NCBI GenBank assembly: GCA_029550965.1 | Contig: JAKPGJ010000007.1 | Coordinates: 36,280 to 100,279, forward strand | DNA from: Bacillota bacterium | GTDB lineage: Bacteria; Bacillota; Clostridia; Oscillospirales; CAG-382 | Length of the DNA stretch: 64,000 bases | Direction: 5' to 3' | Shown: one piece after another, positions 9,406-18,596 of the stretch | How positions within the stretch are numbered: the first letter of the stretch is position 1 | Layout: each line of letters starts with the position of its first letter | Program-made: the position numbers and the translations under genes | The notes under the pieces: generated by a model | Databases searched by the model: none | Told to the model about the DNA's origin: nothing | Seen by the model: only the letters and a program-made list of their open reading frames with translations

Positions 9406-10284
9406 TTACTCAATGTTCTGAATCTGTTCCCGTATGCGCTCGATTGCGCATTTCGCGTCGATTACATAGCGGGCGATTTCCGTGTCGCAGGCTTTCGAGC
9501 CGATGGTGTTGACCTCGCGGTTCAGCTCCTGCACCAAAAAGTCCAGCTTTCTTCCGGCGGGCTGCTTCTCGTTTAAAATCTCCCTGAACTGCGCGAAATG
9601 ACTGCCCAGTCTTGCCAGCTCTTCGTTGATGTCGGTTTTGTCCGCGTACACCGCGCACTCGGTGAGCAGCCTTGACTCGTCCACCGGAACCCCGGCGAGC
9701 AGTTCCGCCACCCGCGCCTTCATGCGCTCGTTGCTGACGCGCAGCGATTCGGGCGCGCGCAGCGCGATTTTCTCGGCAATCTGCTCAAGTTCCGTCAGGT
9801 TGCCTAATATATCGTTTTCGAGTTTTAAGCCCTCGCGGATTCTCATTGCCAAATGCTGTTCGAAAGCCTCTTTTAAAACCTTTTCAATCGCGGTCCAGAC
9901 CGCTTCCAAATCCTCGTCCACTTTGCGCGCGATAAACACCTCGTTTTTCGACGCGATCATGTCGAGTGACAAATCGCCGGAAAGCGCGTACTCGTTCTTG
10001 ATTTCATTTAAAAGCCTGATATAGCTTTCCAGGTACTCTTTGTTGACGGACAGGTCGATTTTATCGCCCGCGATGCTCTCAACCGAAATGTATATTTCCA
10101 GTTTTCCGCGCGAAATATAGCTTGCCGCAAGCTGTTTGATTCTGTCCTCGAGCGGAGAATAGAGCTTGGGCATCTTGAGCGTCGTATCCAGATAACGGCT
10201 GTTTACCGACTTTACCTCGCAAAGGATATCTCTGCCGTCTATGACTTCTTTGTACCGGCCGAACCCGGTCATGCTTTTTACCAT
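9406..10284 (-). CDS. yicC: YicC-family endoribonuclease
   Basis: 292 residues from ATG 10284 (MVKSMTGFGRYKE). The N-terminal MTGFGR motif and the C-terminal region ending in AIERIREQIQNIE are diagnostic of YicC/YloC. E. coli YicC is an RNase involved in small-RNA turnover; function in Firmicutes is inferred from homology. The frame extends further upstream, but GGTG lies just before 10284 and the MTGFGR start is universal. It opens the yicC-remA-gmk-rpoZ-priA cluster and starts 13 nt after the upstream membrane gene. Confidence 0.92.
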   Translation of the reverse strand: MVKSMTGFGRYKEVIDGRDILCEVKSVNSRYLDTTLKMPKLYSPLEDRIKQLAASYISRGKLEIYISVESIAGDKIDLSVNKEYLESYIRLLNEIKNEYALSGDLSLDMIASKNEVFIARKVDEDLEAVWTAIEKVLKEAFEQHLAMRIREGLKLENDILGNLTELEQIAEKIALRAPESLRVSNERMKARVAELLAGVPVDESRLLTECAVYADKTDINEELARLGSHFAQFREILNEKQPAGRKLDFLVQELNREVNTIGSKACDTEIARYVIDAKCAIERIREQIQNIE

Positions 10285-10297
10285 TATATCACCATTC

Positions 10298-10834
10298 TTA
10301 ACGCAGTTTGAAAGTTCTATCAAAGATCTTTTTGATTTTTACGACATACAAAAGAATCAGTCTGTCCAGCGCAATATCGAACAGCACGAAGGTCAGATTG
10401 CCCAGCAGATATACGACCAGCTTGAAGCTGTAAAAATCATCGTCCAGCATGAAAAGATACATGCCCGCCGCGATGATCGCAGTAAAAAACAGGTTGAAAA
10501 CGGCCAGCTTGGCGATGAGCGCCAGCCATTTGTTCGGGATGCGCTGCAGGTATGCTTTTAAAATCGGATACAAACCCGCGAAAACCGCGAAAATGATGCC
10601 GGGTGATTTATATGGCAAAAGCAGGACCGTTAGTACCGAACTGACCGCATAAATGGAAACCGCGTATCTCGTTCCCAGCTCCACCATTGCGAACGCAATG
10701 GTCAGACTTGCCGCCGCGGCGGCCGTCAGATCCATGCTCTGGAAAACGGAGCCGATGAACATAATCAATATATTCAGCGCGCTCAGCATGCCCGATAACG
10801 CTATTTTTTTACTGGATTTTACCGTGCTTTTCAT
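10298..10834 (-). CDS. Polytopic membrane protein of unknown function
   Basis: About 178 residues with five or so hydrophobic segments and a basic C-terminus (KIKKIFDRTFKLR). The pattern of short helices and an N-terminal motif (KKIALSGMLSALNI) is reminiscent of ECF-type substrate-binding (S) components, but no defining signature is visible. It follows the J-domain gene by 5 nt and precedes yicC by 13 nt, so it is probably co-transcribed with both. The start could be the ATG at 10834 or the TTG at 10849; neither has a strong ribosome binding site. Confidence 0.6.
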   Translation of the reverse strand: MKSTVKSSKKIALSGMLSALNILIMFIGSVFQSMDLTAAAAASLTIAFAMVELGTRYAVSIYAVSSVLTVLLLPYKSPGIIFAVFAGLYPILKAYLQRIPNKWLALIAKLAVFNLFFTAIIAAGMYLFMLDDDFYSFKLVVYLLGNLTFVLFDIALDRLILLYVVKIKKIFDRTFKLR

Positions 10835-10839
10835 ATCCG

Positions 10840-11472
10840 CTAACAACAACTAATCAAATCTCCGCCCATACATTCGCAGCAGGTGTCCGCGATGCACAGG
10901 CCGGCGCAGATGTCGCAGCCGCTGCAGCTTTGCGCCTGACGGCCGGAATACGGGCTGTACGCCGAACCGGTATTCAGGCTGTCCAGTCCCGCCCGGTACT
11001 CGGCGTTGTACGGGTCAAGACGGCATGCCGTTTCCATTTCGTTGCGCGCGTCGAACAGCCAGCCCTTCTGATACAGCACATGCCCCATCAGGAAGTGCCA
11101 CTCAGCGTTCCGCTGGTTTTCGGGAATCCGCAGAAGCAGAATCTCAGCTTCCGCCGCCCTGCGCGTCGCAATCAGCTGCCGTATGCGCAGATAAACATTG
11201 CCGGTGTACGCGTCGGAACCGGAACCGCCGCCGGAATACCCGGTATTGCTTCCCGAATACCCGGAATACCCGTTCGATGCGTTCGCGCGCTGACGCATGA
11301 TCGTGTCGTACGCTTCGTTGATTTCCTTCATCTTCTGCGCCGCAAGGTCGGCAAGCGGGTTGTTCACGTAATTGTCCGGATGATACTGTTTCGCAAGCTT
11401 TCGGTAAGCCTGCTTAATTTCTTCGTCTGATGCCGTAGGGGATACTCCCAATACTTTATAGGGATCTGTCAC
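10840..11472 (-). CDS. J-domain protein with TPR-like middle and Cys-rich tail
   Basis: 210 residues, GTG start with GGAGGTAAAC before it. Residues 1-63 form a J domain with intact HPD (KQYHPDN), so it should stimulate an Hsp70. A Ser/Gly/Tyr linker ([17 protein letters not shown]) follows. Residues about 105-165 resemble one or two TPR helices pairs ([28 protein letters not shown]). The last 29 residues hold nine cysteines, including CC pairs, suggesting metal or cluster binding. It starts 2 nt after the DUF5685 gene, so the two are translationally coupled and likely work together. Confidence 0.85.
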   Translation of the reverse strand: MTDPYKVLGVSPTASDEEIKQAYRKLAKQYHPDNYVNNPLADLAAQKMKEINEAYDTIMRQRANASNGYSGYSGSNTGYSGGGSGSDAYTGNVYLRIRQLIATRRAAEAEILLLRIPENQRNAEWHFLMGHVLYQKGWLFDARNEMETACRLDPYNAEYRAGLDSLNTGSAYSPYSGRQAQSCSGCDICAGLCIADTCCECMGGDLISCC

Positions 11473-11474
11473 GT

Positions 11475-12338
11475 TTACCTCCGATTTTCACTGCGAGCGT
11501 GGACTTTGTCAAGCGCCGCTCTGCCGCCGAGCTCGCTTATGTTAAAAAGTATTTGATCGTAAGCCGTAACGCCGTCTTCAACCGTGTGCAGTCCGTAAAC
11601 CGAAGAAAAAGCGTTCAGGCTGTCGATAATGGTTGTTTTGATTTCGTCGGCGTGTTTGAGAACCGCTTCCGCCGTTCCGTATTTTACAAGAAACGGGTTG
11701 TACGAACCGCTTTTTTCGTCGTCATAAATATCGTCGTACGCGTCGATTAAATAGATATATCTGCCGATATGATACCCGCATTGGGAAGCGATCAGCTTTT
11801 TGCTTCCTTCCAGTCCGAAGGAAGCGATATCCTGCGTAATCTTCGCGAAGCAGTCCGCGACGGCGTCCAGCCTTGCTTCTTTCGCCCGCTCAAGCTCGTC
11901 GAGCTTCGCCAGTCCTTCCCGGATGCTGTTTTCAAGCTCTCCGTATCCGCTTGCCCTGTTTTTGATCCGCTTAAAAAAGGGCAGCGTAAGCTTCTTTACA
12001 AAGCGTTTGACGCCTTTTGAATCCCGGATATCGTCCAGCGCCTTGTAATAAAGCAGAATCGCGAACGCCGAACAGGTCAGGTCGTAAGCGTTATCCGCGC
12101 GCAGGGTGTTTTTCTTCTTTAAATGATAAGGGCAATACTTTTTCTCAACATTCGGTTTTTCGTCCGTCAGCGCAAGCCTTAACAGCGCGAGCGCGACGAA
12201 ATCGTAGTTTAAAAAAAAACGGGTAAAATGCGATATGCGCTTTCCACCGTATCGGCACAATCCGCAGTAAACCGCCCGGTAAAGCTCATATTCTTTGACC
12301 AGCAGCTCTCCCTGCACCGGCCGTATATAACCGAACAT
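11475..12338 (-). CDS. DUF5685-like protein with two Asp-rich motifs
   Basis: 287 residues from ATG 12338 ([10 protein letters not shown]), AAAGGG upstream. I recognise it as the DUF5685 type by its start and the YCGLCRYGG motif (Cys25, Cys28; also CPYH at 69-72). It is mostly helical and contains DDIRD (102-106) and, about 95 residues later, [17 protein letters not shown] (199-215). Two spaced DDxxD-like motifs in an all-helical protein resemble trans-prenyltransferases or squalene/phytoene synthases, which bind Mg-diphosphate. That relation is my inference. It is coupled to the J-domain gene downstream. Confidence 0.75.
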   Translation of the reverse strand: MFGYIRPVQGELLVKEYELYRAVYCGLCRYGGKRISHFTRFFLNYDFVALALLRLALTDEKPNVEKKYCPYHLKKKNTLRADNAYDLTCSAFAILLYYKALDDIRDSKGVKRFVKKLTLPFFKRIKNRASGYGELENSIREGLAKLDELERAKEARLDAVADCFAKITQDIASFGLEGSKKLIASQCGYHIGRYIYLIDAYDDIYDDEKSGSYNPFLVKYGTAEAVLKHADEIKTTIIDSLNAFSSVYGLHTVEDGVTAYDQILFNISELGGRAALDKVHARSENRR

Positions 12339-12474
12339 AAAGGTTTTCCCTTTCGGAGTGTTGTATTTTATCGAATTATTATACCATATATTTTTTGAAA
12401 AGGCAATATAAAAAAACAAGCGCGCGTATTGTATTTTTTGTTGATTTTGACGTTATATTCATATTCTTTAAATA

Positions 12475-12503
12475 TTGACAATCCCATAGTTGTGTGATAA
12501 TAT
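12475..12503 (+). promoter_or_regulatory. Sigma-A promoter of the first ABC operon
   Basis: TTGACA (12475-12480), 17-nt spacer, TAATAT (12498-12503). An AT-rich inverted repeat, AATATT-AGTAC-AATATT (12499-12515), overlaps the -10 and start region and could be a repressor site. The gene starts at 12532 behind GGAGG. Confidence 0.82.
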
Positions 12504-12531
12504 TAGTACAATATTAAATTGGAGGACTGCT

Positions 12532-13428
12532 ATGAGTTTACGTGTAAACGGTTTAACCAAATCGTTCGGCGACAAAATTGCCGTCAACAACGTCAGCTTT
12601 TCGATGGAAAAGCCGGGCGTTTTCGGCTTGATCGGCACAAACGGCGCCGGCAAAACCACAACCATCCGGTCGGTGCTGGGCATCATGACGCCGGACAGCG
12701 GGTCTGCCGAATGGAACGGAAAAAGAATAACCCGAGAAACCCTCAGCTTCGGCTATATGCCCGAAGAACGCGGCATCTATATGAAGACCAAAGTGCTCGA
12801 ACAGCTTATATACTTCGGCATGCTCAGAGGCATGACCAAAGCAGATGCGAAAAAGAGCGCGCTTTCCTATTTAGACCGGCTCGGAATTATGGAGTATAAG
12901 GACGTTCCGGCGGAAAAACTGTCCAAAGGCAATCAGCAGAAGGTTCAGCTGATCAGCACGCTGATTCACGACCCGGTTCTGATATTTTTAGACGAACCTT
13001 TTTCGGGGCTCGACCCGGTCAACGCCGTCATGCTGAGCAATCTGATCAAAGAGCTGGTGGAAAACAAACGCTATATCGTCATGAGCAGCCACCAGATGAA
13101 CACGGTCGAGGACTACTGCGAGAACATACTGCTTCTACATAACGGAAGAACGGTTCTTCAGGGCAATCTGAAGGAGATTAAGAAAGGGTACGGACACACC
13201 AATCTGGTTATTTCCGCCGACGAAAGGGTGCTCCCGATTGCGGAGAAAAACGGACTGGTCCTCCTGGCAAAGCAGCCTGAAACCTATGAGTTCAAGATAA
13301 CCGGCGACGCGATGGCGGAAGCGTTCCTGAAAGACGTGGTTGCCGCAGGCATCATGCCCACGAAATATGTCGTCAAGGAACCTTCGCTGAACGAAATATT
13401 TATTGAAAAGGTGGGTGAAGAGCAATGA
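12532..13428 (+). CDS. ABC transporter ATP-binding protein (NatA/YhaQ type)
   Basis: 298 residues. Walker A GTNGAGKTTT, signature LSKGNQQKVQL, Walker B LIFLDEPFSGLDP and a switch His in SSHQM are present. A C-terminal extension of about 80 residues matches the domain common in Na+ or drug exporters of the NatA/YhaQ type. ATG 12532 is chosen over upstream in-frame codons because TTGGAGGACTGCT precedes it. It overlaps the permease gene by 4 nt (ATGA), so the two make one exporter. Substrate cannot be deduced. Confidence 0.92.
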   Translation: MSLRVNGLTKSFGDKIAVNNVSFSMEKPGVFGLIGTNGAGKTTTIRSVLGIMTPDSGSAEWNGKRITRETLSFGYMPEERGIYMKTKVLEQLIYFGMLRGMTKADAKKSALSYLDRLGIMEYKDVPAEKLSKGNQQKVQLISTLIHDPVLIFLDEPFSGLDPVNAVMLSNLIKELVENKRYIVMSSHQMNTVEDYCENILLLHNGRTVLQGNLKEIKKGYGHTNLVISADERVLPIAEKNGLVLLAKQPETYEFKITGDAMAEAFLKDVVAAGIMPTKYVVKEPSLNEIFIEKVGEEQ

Positions 13429-14657
13429 AGCAGATCAAAACAGTATTCGCGTTTACCTTCAGGGACGCCGTTCGGAAAAAGGCTTTTATCATTTCTACCG
13501 CCATCACGCTGATTATTATATTAATCCTGTCGTTTTTGACAAGACTTTCTTCCTCTTCCGGGGATGAAGAAACCGAGTATTACGGCGGTTATACGCTGTA
13601 TTATATTGACGAGAGCAACCTGATAAAAGGCGGCGCCGACGCGCTTGCGGCCGCGATGAACGGTTCTGCCGTCATCCAGGGCAGCGCGGCGCAGCTGGAC
13701 GAATACAAGGAAAAGATCAATACCGAAAATGGCGTTTATGCGGTTCAGGTAACCGAGCAGAACGGCCAGCCGTTCATCACCGTCATCAGCAAAGACTTTA
13801 TGAGCAGCATTTCGTACGATTATATCACCGAGGTGCTGAGCAAAACCTATACCGCGAACGCCATGCGGGAATACGGTCTGGACGACAAAGCGATCGCGCT
13901 CGCGCAGACCGAGCTTCGTTATACCGCAGAGTTCACCGGCGAGATGAACATCAACGGCTATATCGCCGGCATCCTGCTGACGATGCTGATTTTCTTCGCG
14001 ATCTATTATTACGGATACGGCGTCGCGATGTCCATCGCGACCGAAAAAACCTCGCGGGTTATGGAGACGCTGGTGGTTTCCGCAAAACCGTCGCGCATTT
14101 TAATCGGCAAATGCCTGGCAATGGGACTTCTGGGGCTGCTTCAGTTCGCCGGAACCATCGCTTTCGCCGCGCTGTGCAAAGAGGTTATCATTCCGGACAA
14201 CTTTTCGCTGCTGGGCGCGCCGCTCTCTTTCGACGCGTTCACGCCGGAAGCGATTCTCCTTTTGCTCCTCTACTTCATTTTAGGCTATGCGCTGTACGCG
14301 GTTCTAAACGCTGTATGCGGCGCCCTGGTCAGCAAAATAGAGGACTTAAACTCCGCGCTGATGCCGGTTATATTCCTTTCGCTGATCTCCTTCTATTTAG
14401 GTTACATTACCGCAGTTTCCGGCAGCGAGGGAACCCTTGCCAAAGTCGCTTTGTATCTCCCCTTCTCGTCGCCGTTCATGATACCGTTTAAACTTATAAA
14501 CGGCGGCTATACAGCCTCGCAAATCGCAATCTCCATAGCGCTTCTTGTCGTATCCATTCTCGTCATCACCTATATCTGCATACGGGTTTACTCCGCTTCC
14601 GTGCTCCACTACGGAAAGAGACAGAAGCTGGTTGATCTGTACAAGACGAAGTTATAA
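13425..14657 (+). CDS. ABC-2 type permease (NatB/YhaP type)
   Basis: 410 residues. One N-terminal TM helix (about 21-38), a large extracytoplasmic domain (about 40-180) and five or six C-terminal TM helices from about 185 on, ending in a short basic tail. That is the NatB/YhaP layout. A conserved cytoplasmic motif EKTSRVMETLVVSAKPS follows TM2, as expected for the coupling helix region. Partner of the ATPase at 12532. Confidence 0.9.
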   Translation: MKQIKTVFAFTFRDAVRKKAFIISTAITLIIILILSFLTRLSSSSGDEETEYYGGYTLYYIDESNLIKGGADALAAAMNGSAVIQGSAAQLDEYKEKINTENGVYAVQVTEQNGQPFITVISKDFMSSISYDYITEVLSKTYTANAMREYGLDDKAIALAQTELRYTAEFTGEMNINGYIAGILLTMLIFFAIYYYGYGVAMSIATEKTSRVMETLVVSAKPSRILIGKCLAMGLLGLLQFAGTIAFAALCKEVIIPDNFSLLGAPLSFDAFTPEAILLLLLYFILGYALYAVLNAVCGALVSKIEDLNSALMPVIFLSLISFYLGYITAVSGSEGTLAKVALYLPFSSPFMIPFKLINGGYTASQIAISIALLVVSILVITYICIRVYSASVLHYGKRQKLVDLYKTKL

Positions 14658-14672
14658 TTATAAAAACAACGT

Positions 14673-14713
14673 ATCAGCGCGGACCGGCCTCGAGCTCTCC
14701 GCGCTGATTTATT
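14673..14713 (+). terminator. Intrinsic terminator after the first ABC operon
   Basis: Perfect 11-bp stem (14673-14683 with 14698-14708), 14-nt loop, T-rich tail. The remaining 170 nt before 14884 are very AT-rich with no clear promoter. Confidence 0.75.
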
Positions 14714-14883
14714 CAACACGCTTTTATAAAAAAATGTTGCCATTTTTTAAAAAATATCTACACAAAAAGGTTTTTTTGTTTTTGATGCGTATATATACTA
14801 CAAATTAGCGCAATCTATTATTTTGCACCTTTTATAGTGCGAAAACGCTTCTTATAAAAATACAAAAAGAAACGGAGCCTGTT

Positions 14884-15801
14884 ATGATACTGGAAATGCG
14901 CAATGTCACCAAATACTTTGGAAAACGCAAGGTTTTGGACAACGTTTCCCTGACGGTAAACGAAGGCGAGATCCTGGGCTTTCTGGGTCCCAACGGCGCG
15001 GGAAAAACCACGGCGATCAAAATTATGCTCGGACTTCTGAACGCCGACAGCGGCGAGGTCATTATCAACGGTTACAGCGTCAAAAAAGATTTTGAGAAAG
15101 CGCTCAAAAGAGTGGGCGGCATTATCGAAAGCCCGGACATGTATAACTATCTGACCGGATACGAGAACCTAATGCTTTGCGCCAGAATGCACGGGCTCGG
15201 CAGAGAGCGCGTGCTGGAGGTTGCCGAGCAGGTAAAACTTGCGGGCAGACTGAACGACAAGGTCAAAAAATACTCGCTCGGTATGCGCCAGAGGCTTGGT
15301 GTTGCGCAGGCGATTATCAACAGGCCGAACCTGCTGGTTTTAGACGAGCCGACCAACGGGCTTGACCCGGTGGGCATCAAAGAGTTAAGGGATATGCTGC
15401 GCGATTACGCGCGGCAGGGCGCGGCGGTGTTCGTATCCTCGCACCTGCTCGCGGAAATGGAGCTGATGTGCGACACGCTCTGCATTATCGAACAGGGCGT
15501 AGTGATTGCGCAGAAATCCCTGCGCGAGTTTATTACGACGACGGACACGGCGGACCGGCTCAACTACACCTTCTCGGTCGGCGATTTGGAGAAGGCGGTA
15601 GCCCTTTTGAACGCCAACGGGTACGAGGTGACCGTGTCGGATTCGCTGATTCACGCGCAGATTACGAAAGAGAAAGCCGCCGCGATGGCGAAACTGCTGT
15701 CGCTCAACGATGTCGATTTGTATTCCATGACCGCGGAGCAGAAGAGGCTGGAGGACGCGTTCCTGCAGGCTACGCACGGCTCCAAAGACCAGATTTCTTA
15801 A
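14884..15801 (+). CDS. ABC transporter ATP-binding protein
   Basis: 305 residues. Walker A GPNGAGKTTA, signature YSLGMRQRLGVAQA, Walker B LLVLDEPTNGLDP and SSHLLAEMELMC are all intact. The type resembles BcrA/CcmA-like ATPases that drive ABC-2 exporters for peptides or antibiotics. ATG is preceded by CGGAG. It is followed after 16 nt by its large permease. Confidence 0.92.
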   Translation: MILEMRNVTKYFGKRKVLDNVSLTVNEGEILGFLGPNGAGKTTAIKIMLGLLNADSGEVIINGYSVKKDFEKALKRVGGIIESPDMYNYLTGYENLMLCARMHGLGRERVLEVAEQVKLAGRLNDKVKKYSLGMRQRLGVAQAIINRPNLLVLDEPTNGLDPVGIKELRDMLRDYARQGAAVFVSSHLLAEMELMCDTLCIIEQGVVIAQKSLREFITTTDTADRLNYTFSVGDLEKAVALLNANGYEVTVSDSLIHAQITKEKAAAMAKLLSLNDVDLYSMTAEQKRLEDAFLQATHGSKDQIS

Positions 15802-15817
15802 AAGGGGGCGGCTTAAA

Positions 15818-17527
15818 ATGAAATTGATTGCGACGCTTATCAAAAACGAGTATATCAAATTGTTTAAAAAGAAAAGCGTGCCCATTTTGCTTTTTGTGCT
15901 CTTATTGTTCATTTTCGGCATTTCGCTGATAAAACCGTTTAATTACGGCTTTATCGGGCGTGACTTCTATTCCCCGTCCTATTTCGAGAACGAAAAACTG
16001 CAATACAAATATAATATAGAGAATTCCGTTTATGAGTATTTCGGCGAAAAAGAGGATATCAGCGACGAGATCAAAGCGGTGATCAAAGAGTTTTACGAAA
16101 AGCAGATCGCGCTTTGCGATAAAGCCATCGCGATATTGGACGAAAGCGAAAACGACTGGAGAATATCCGCAATCACCGAGCTGCTGAATATGAGCGTTCC
16201 GCAGTATCTTTCGGATTATGCGACCGGAAACGGTGAATACGCCGAGGTAGTCAATGAATATTTAAGTAAAATCGGCTATTTTTATGGTTACGAACGCTAT
16301 CTTTCCTACTCGGCGCAATTCAAAGCCATCATGGAAAACGATTACAGCGAGTCGAAGCGCTACTTATACGATTTAGCGGTCAAAACCTCCGATTCTTTAA
16401 AAGCGCAGCTCGATGAACTGAAAAGCAAAAAAGAAAACGGCGCCGGCGGCAGCGATATTGATTTTAAAATTTTCAAAGTCAACGGAAGGTATATAAACAG
16501 CGAAAGAATCGTAAGAGCTTACAAAGCCGCGCTGGACAAGAAAATCGAATATAATTCCGTACTGGACGAGACTTTGCGGCGTACGATCAACGCGCTGCAA
16601 TCCGCCATGTTCGGATATGAAAGCATTTTATCCGAAGAAGAGTTCCAGAAGAACAAAGAAAACGATACGAACAACTATTATTACTATAGCGGCTACTACT
16701 ATGGCTACAACAGCAACGATACTTATGAAGATTACTTGGAAAATTCAAAGAAATCCATTGAAAACGACGAAAACAAAGGTTTAGTCGGTTTGTACTCGCT
16801 CGAGAACGACGTGACCGAAATGTCGCTGGCAAATTCCGCGCGAGACAAGAGTCTGTCGTTTATAAACCTTTTCTGGTTTATCGCGCCGCTTGCGATTTAT
16901 TTCGCAAGCAGCATGGTATCGCAGGAGTTCTCTACCAAGACAATTAACCTTTTGCTTATCCGCCCGGTTAAGCGGTGGAAGATACTGCTTTCCAAGTATA
17001 TCTGCATCGTAACGCTCACCCTCGGCATGATCGTTGCGTGCGCGGCGGTTTATTTGGTCGGAACCGGCATCAGTTTCGGTTTCTCCGACTTTTTGCAGCC
17101 CTACATTTATATTGCGTCCGGCGAAGCGCATGCCGCAAGCTTTGTTCCGTGGTTCTTGTGGAGGGTTTTCCTGGCGGCCGTTCCGGTATTCTGCCTTGTA
17201 AACCTCACCTTTATGTTCTCGACAGTCACCAAGGGAACGGCGGTATCACTGATACTCGGCGTCCTTTCGCTCTTCTCGTCGATCCTGATCCTGTTCTTCA
17301 CAGGGCTGTTTGAAAACCCCGACATCATCACCTACATGCCCTTCCCGTATTTTTCCATGTGGTCGTACGTGTTGAGCGATATCATTTATTTGGACGGTTC
17401 AAACGGGAACATTTTCAGTTATCTTATAAACGCCGACCTTACCTACGGCTTCATATTGATGCTCGGCTTTATCATACTTTCTGTAATCTTGGCGTTTGCC
17501 GATTTTACAAAGAAGGATATTAAGTAA
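15818..17527 (+). CDS. Large ABC-2 family permease with Tyr-rich extracytoplasmic loop
   Basis: 569 residues, AAGGGGG upstream. TM1 at about 21-38, an extracytoplasmic stretch to about 340 and six TM helices in the C-terminal half. The large loop carries a tyrosine- and asparagine-rich patch at about 284-310 (NNYYYYSGYYYGYNSND) that looks low-complexity and surface exposed. The motif QEFSTKTINLLLIRPVKR after TM2 is the usual ABC-2 coupling segment. Partner of the ATPase at 14884; substrate unknown. The dgt gene begins 5 nt downstream. Confidence 0.86.
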   Translation: MKLIATLIKNEYIKLFKKKSVPILLFVLLLFIFGISLIKPFNYGFIGRDFYSPSYFENEKLQYKYNIENSVYEYFGEKEDISDEIKAVIKEFYEKQIALCDKAIAILDESENDWRISAITELLNMSVPQYLSDYATGNGEYAEVVNEYLSKIGYFYGYERYLSYSAQFKAIMENDYSESKRYLYDLAVKTSDSLKAQLDELKSKKENGAGGSDIDFKIFKVNGRYINSERIVRAYKAALDKKIEYNSVLDETLRRTINALQSAMFGYESILSEEEFQKNKENDTNNYYYYSGYYYGYNSNDTYEDYLENSKKSIENDENKGLVGLYSLENDVTEMSLANSARDKSLSFINLFWFIAPLAIYFASSMVSQEFSTKTINLLLIRPVKRWKILLSKYICIVTLTLGMIVACAAVYLVGTGISFGFSDFLQPYIYIASGEAHAASFVPWFLWRVFLAAVPVFCLVNLTFMFSTVTKGTAVSLILGVLSLFSSILILFFTGLFENPDIITYMPFPYFSMWSYVLSDIIYLDGSNGNIFSYLINADLTYGFILMLGFIILSVILAFADFTKKDIK

Positions 17528-17532
17528 ACGGT

Positions 17533-18531
17533 ATGAAGGACGTCACTTTGAAACGTGAGGAGCAGTTCCTCTGCAAAGAAGCATTTCTGACGAAAAATAC
17601 CAGAGGCAGGATGTACCCCATCGACGACTGCCCGGTGCGCACTGATTTTCAGCGGGACAGGGACAAAATCACGCATTCAAAAGCCTTCCGCAGGCTGATG
17701 CACAAAATGCAGGTTTTCCTCTCCCCTGTCGGCGACCACTACCGCACCCGGCTGACGCACACGCTGGAGGTCACGCAGATTGCGCGCACCATCGCCAGAG
17801 CCATGTGCTTAAATGAGGACCTGACCGAAGCGGCCGCGCTCGGGCATGATTTGGGGCACACCCCTTTCGGGCACTCCGGCGAGCGCGCGCTGGACAAGCT
17901 CTGCCCCGGCGGGTTCCGCCACTATGAACAGAGCCTGCGCGTCGTGGACAAACTGGAGAACAACTGCAAAGGACTGAACCTCACCTACGAGGTGCGCGAC
18001 GGAATTCTAAACCATTCGGGCGACAATCTCGCCTGCACGCTGGAGGGGCAGATTATCAAATTCGCGGACCGGATTGCGTATATCAACCACGATATCGACG
18101 ATGCCATCCGGGCGGGGATTCTGAAGATTACGGACATTCCGAAAGAAATCTTAGACATTTTAGGATACACGCACAGCGACCGGATCACCGCCATGGTGAC
18201 CGCCGTCATCAACTACGGCACATCGCGTCAAAAAATCGGCATGGTCGAGCCGTACGGAAAAGCGATGATGGATTTGCGCAATTTCCTCTTTGACGCGGTT
18301 TACACCAACCCGGTCGCAAAAAGCGAGGACGAAAAGGTCAGCCGGACGATTGCCTTCCTTTTCGAGTACTACTTAAAGCACATCGACGAACTGCCCAAAG
18401 AGTATCTGACCTATCTGGAGACGGACGGAAAGGAGCGCGTTATCTGCGATTACATCGCCGGCATGACCGACCGTTTCGCGCTTGCTGCCTTCGAGGAGTT
18501 ATTCGTTCCGAAAACGTGGCAATATAAGTAA
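17533..18531 (+). CDS. dgt: dGTPase-like HD-domain phosphohydrolase
   Basis: 332 residues. HD-domain metal ligands are visible: RLTHTLEV (first His), GHDLGHTPFGHSGE (HD pair and following His) and a downstream Asp in KFADRIAYINHDID. The family hydrolyses dGTP, or other dNTPs, to nucleoside and triphosphate. The order dgt-dnaG-rpoD is conserved in Firmicutes. It starts 5 nt after the ABC permease, so transcription may enter from the exporter operon. No strong ribosome binding site precedes the ATG. Confidence 0.92.
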   Translation: MKDVTLKREEQFLCKEAFLTKNTRGRMYPIDDCPVRTDFQRDRDKITHSKAFRRLMHKMQVFLSPVGDHYRTRLTHTLEVTQIARTIARAMCLNEDLTEAAALGHDLGHTPFGHSGERALDKLCPGGFRHYEQSLRVVDKLENNCKGLNLTYEVRDGILNHSGDNLACTLEGQIIKFADRIAYINHDIDDAIRAGILKITDIPKEILDILGYTHSDRITAMVTAVINYGTSRQKIGMVEPYGKAMMDLRNFLFDAVYTNPVAKSEDEKVSRTIAFLFEYYLKHIDELPKEYLTYLETDGKERVICDYIAGMTDRFALAAFEELFVPKTWQYK

Positions 18532-18590
18532 GTAAGAGGTAAAAAGTAAGAAGTAAGAGGTAAGAAGTAAAAAAGTGAGAGGTAAGGAGG
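18528..18590 (+). repeat. Imperfect tandem heptamer repeat (GTAAGAA-like)
   Basis: The dgt-dnaG gap is almost entirely copies of a 7-nt unit, AGTAAGA/GGTAAGA, with small variations. The last unit merges into the dnaG ribosome binding site (GGTAAGGAGG). Purine-rich on the coding strand. Confidence 0.8.
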
Positions 18591-18596
18591 GATTCT

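Noticed and set aside
18528..18590. CRISPR array
   Set aside because: Repeat unit is 7 nt without spacers; no cas genes or other arrays in the window.
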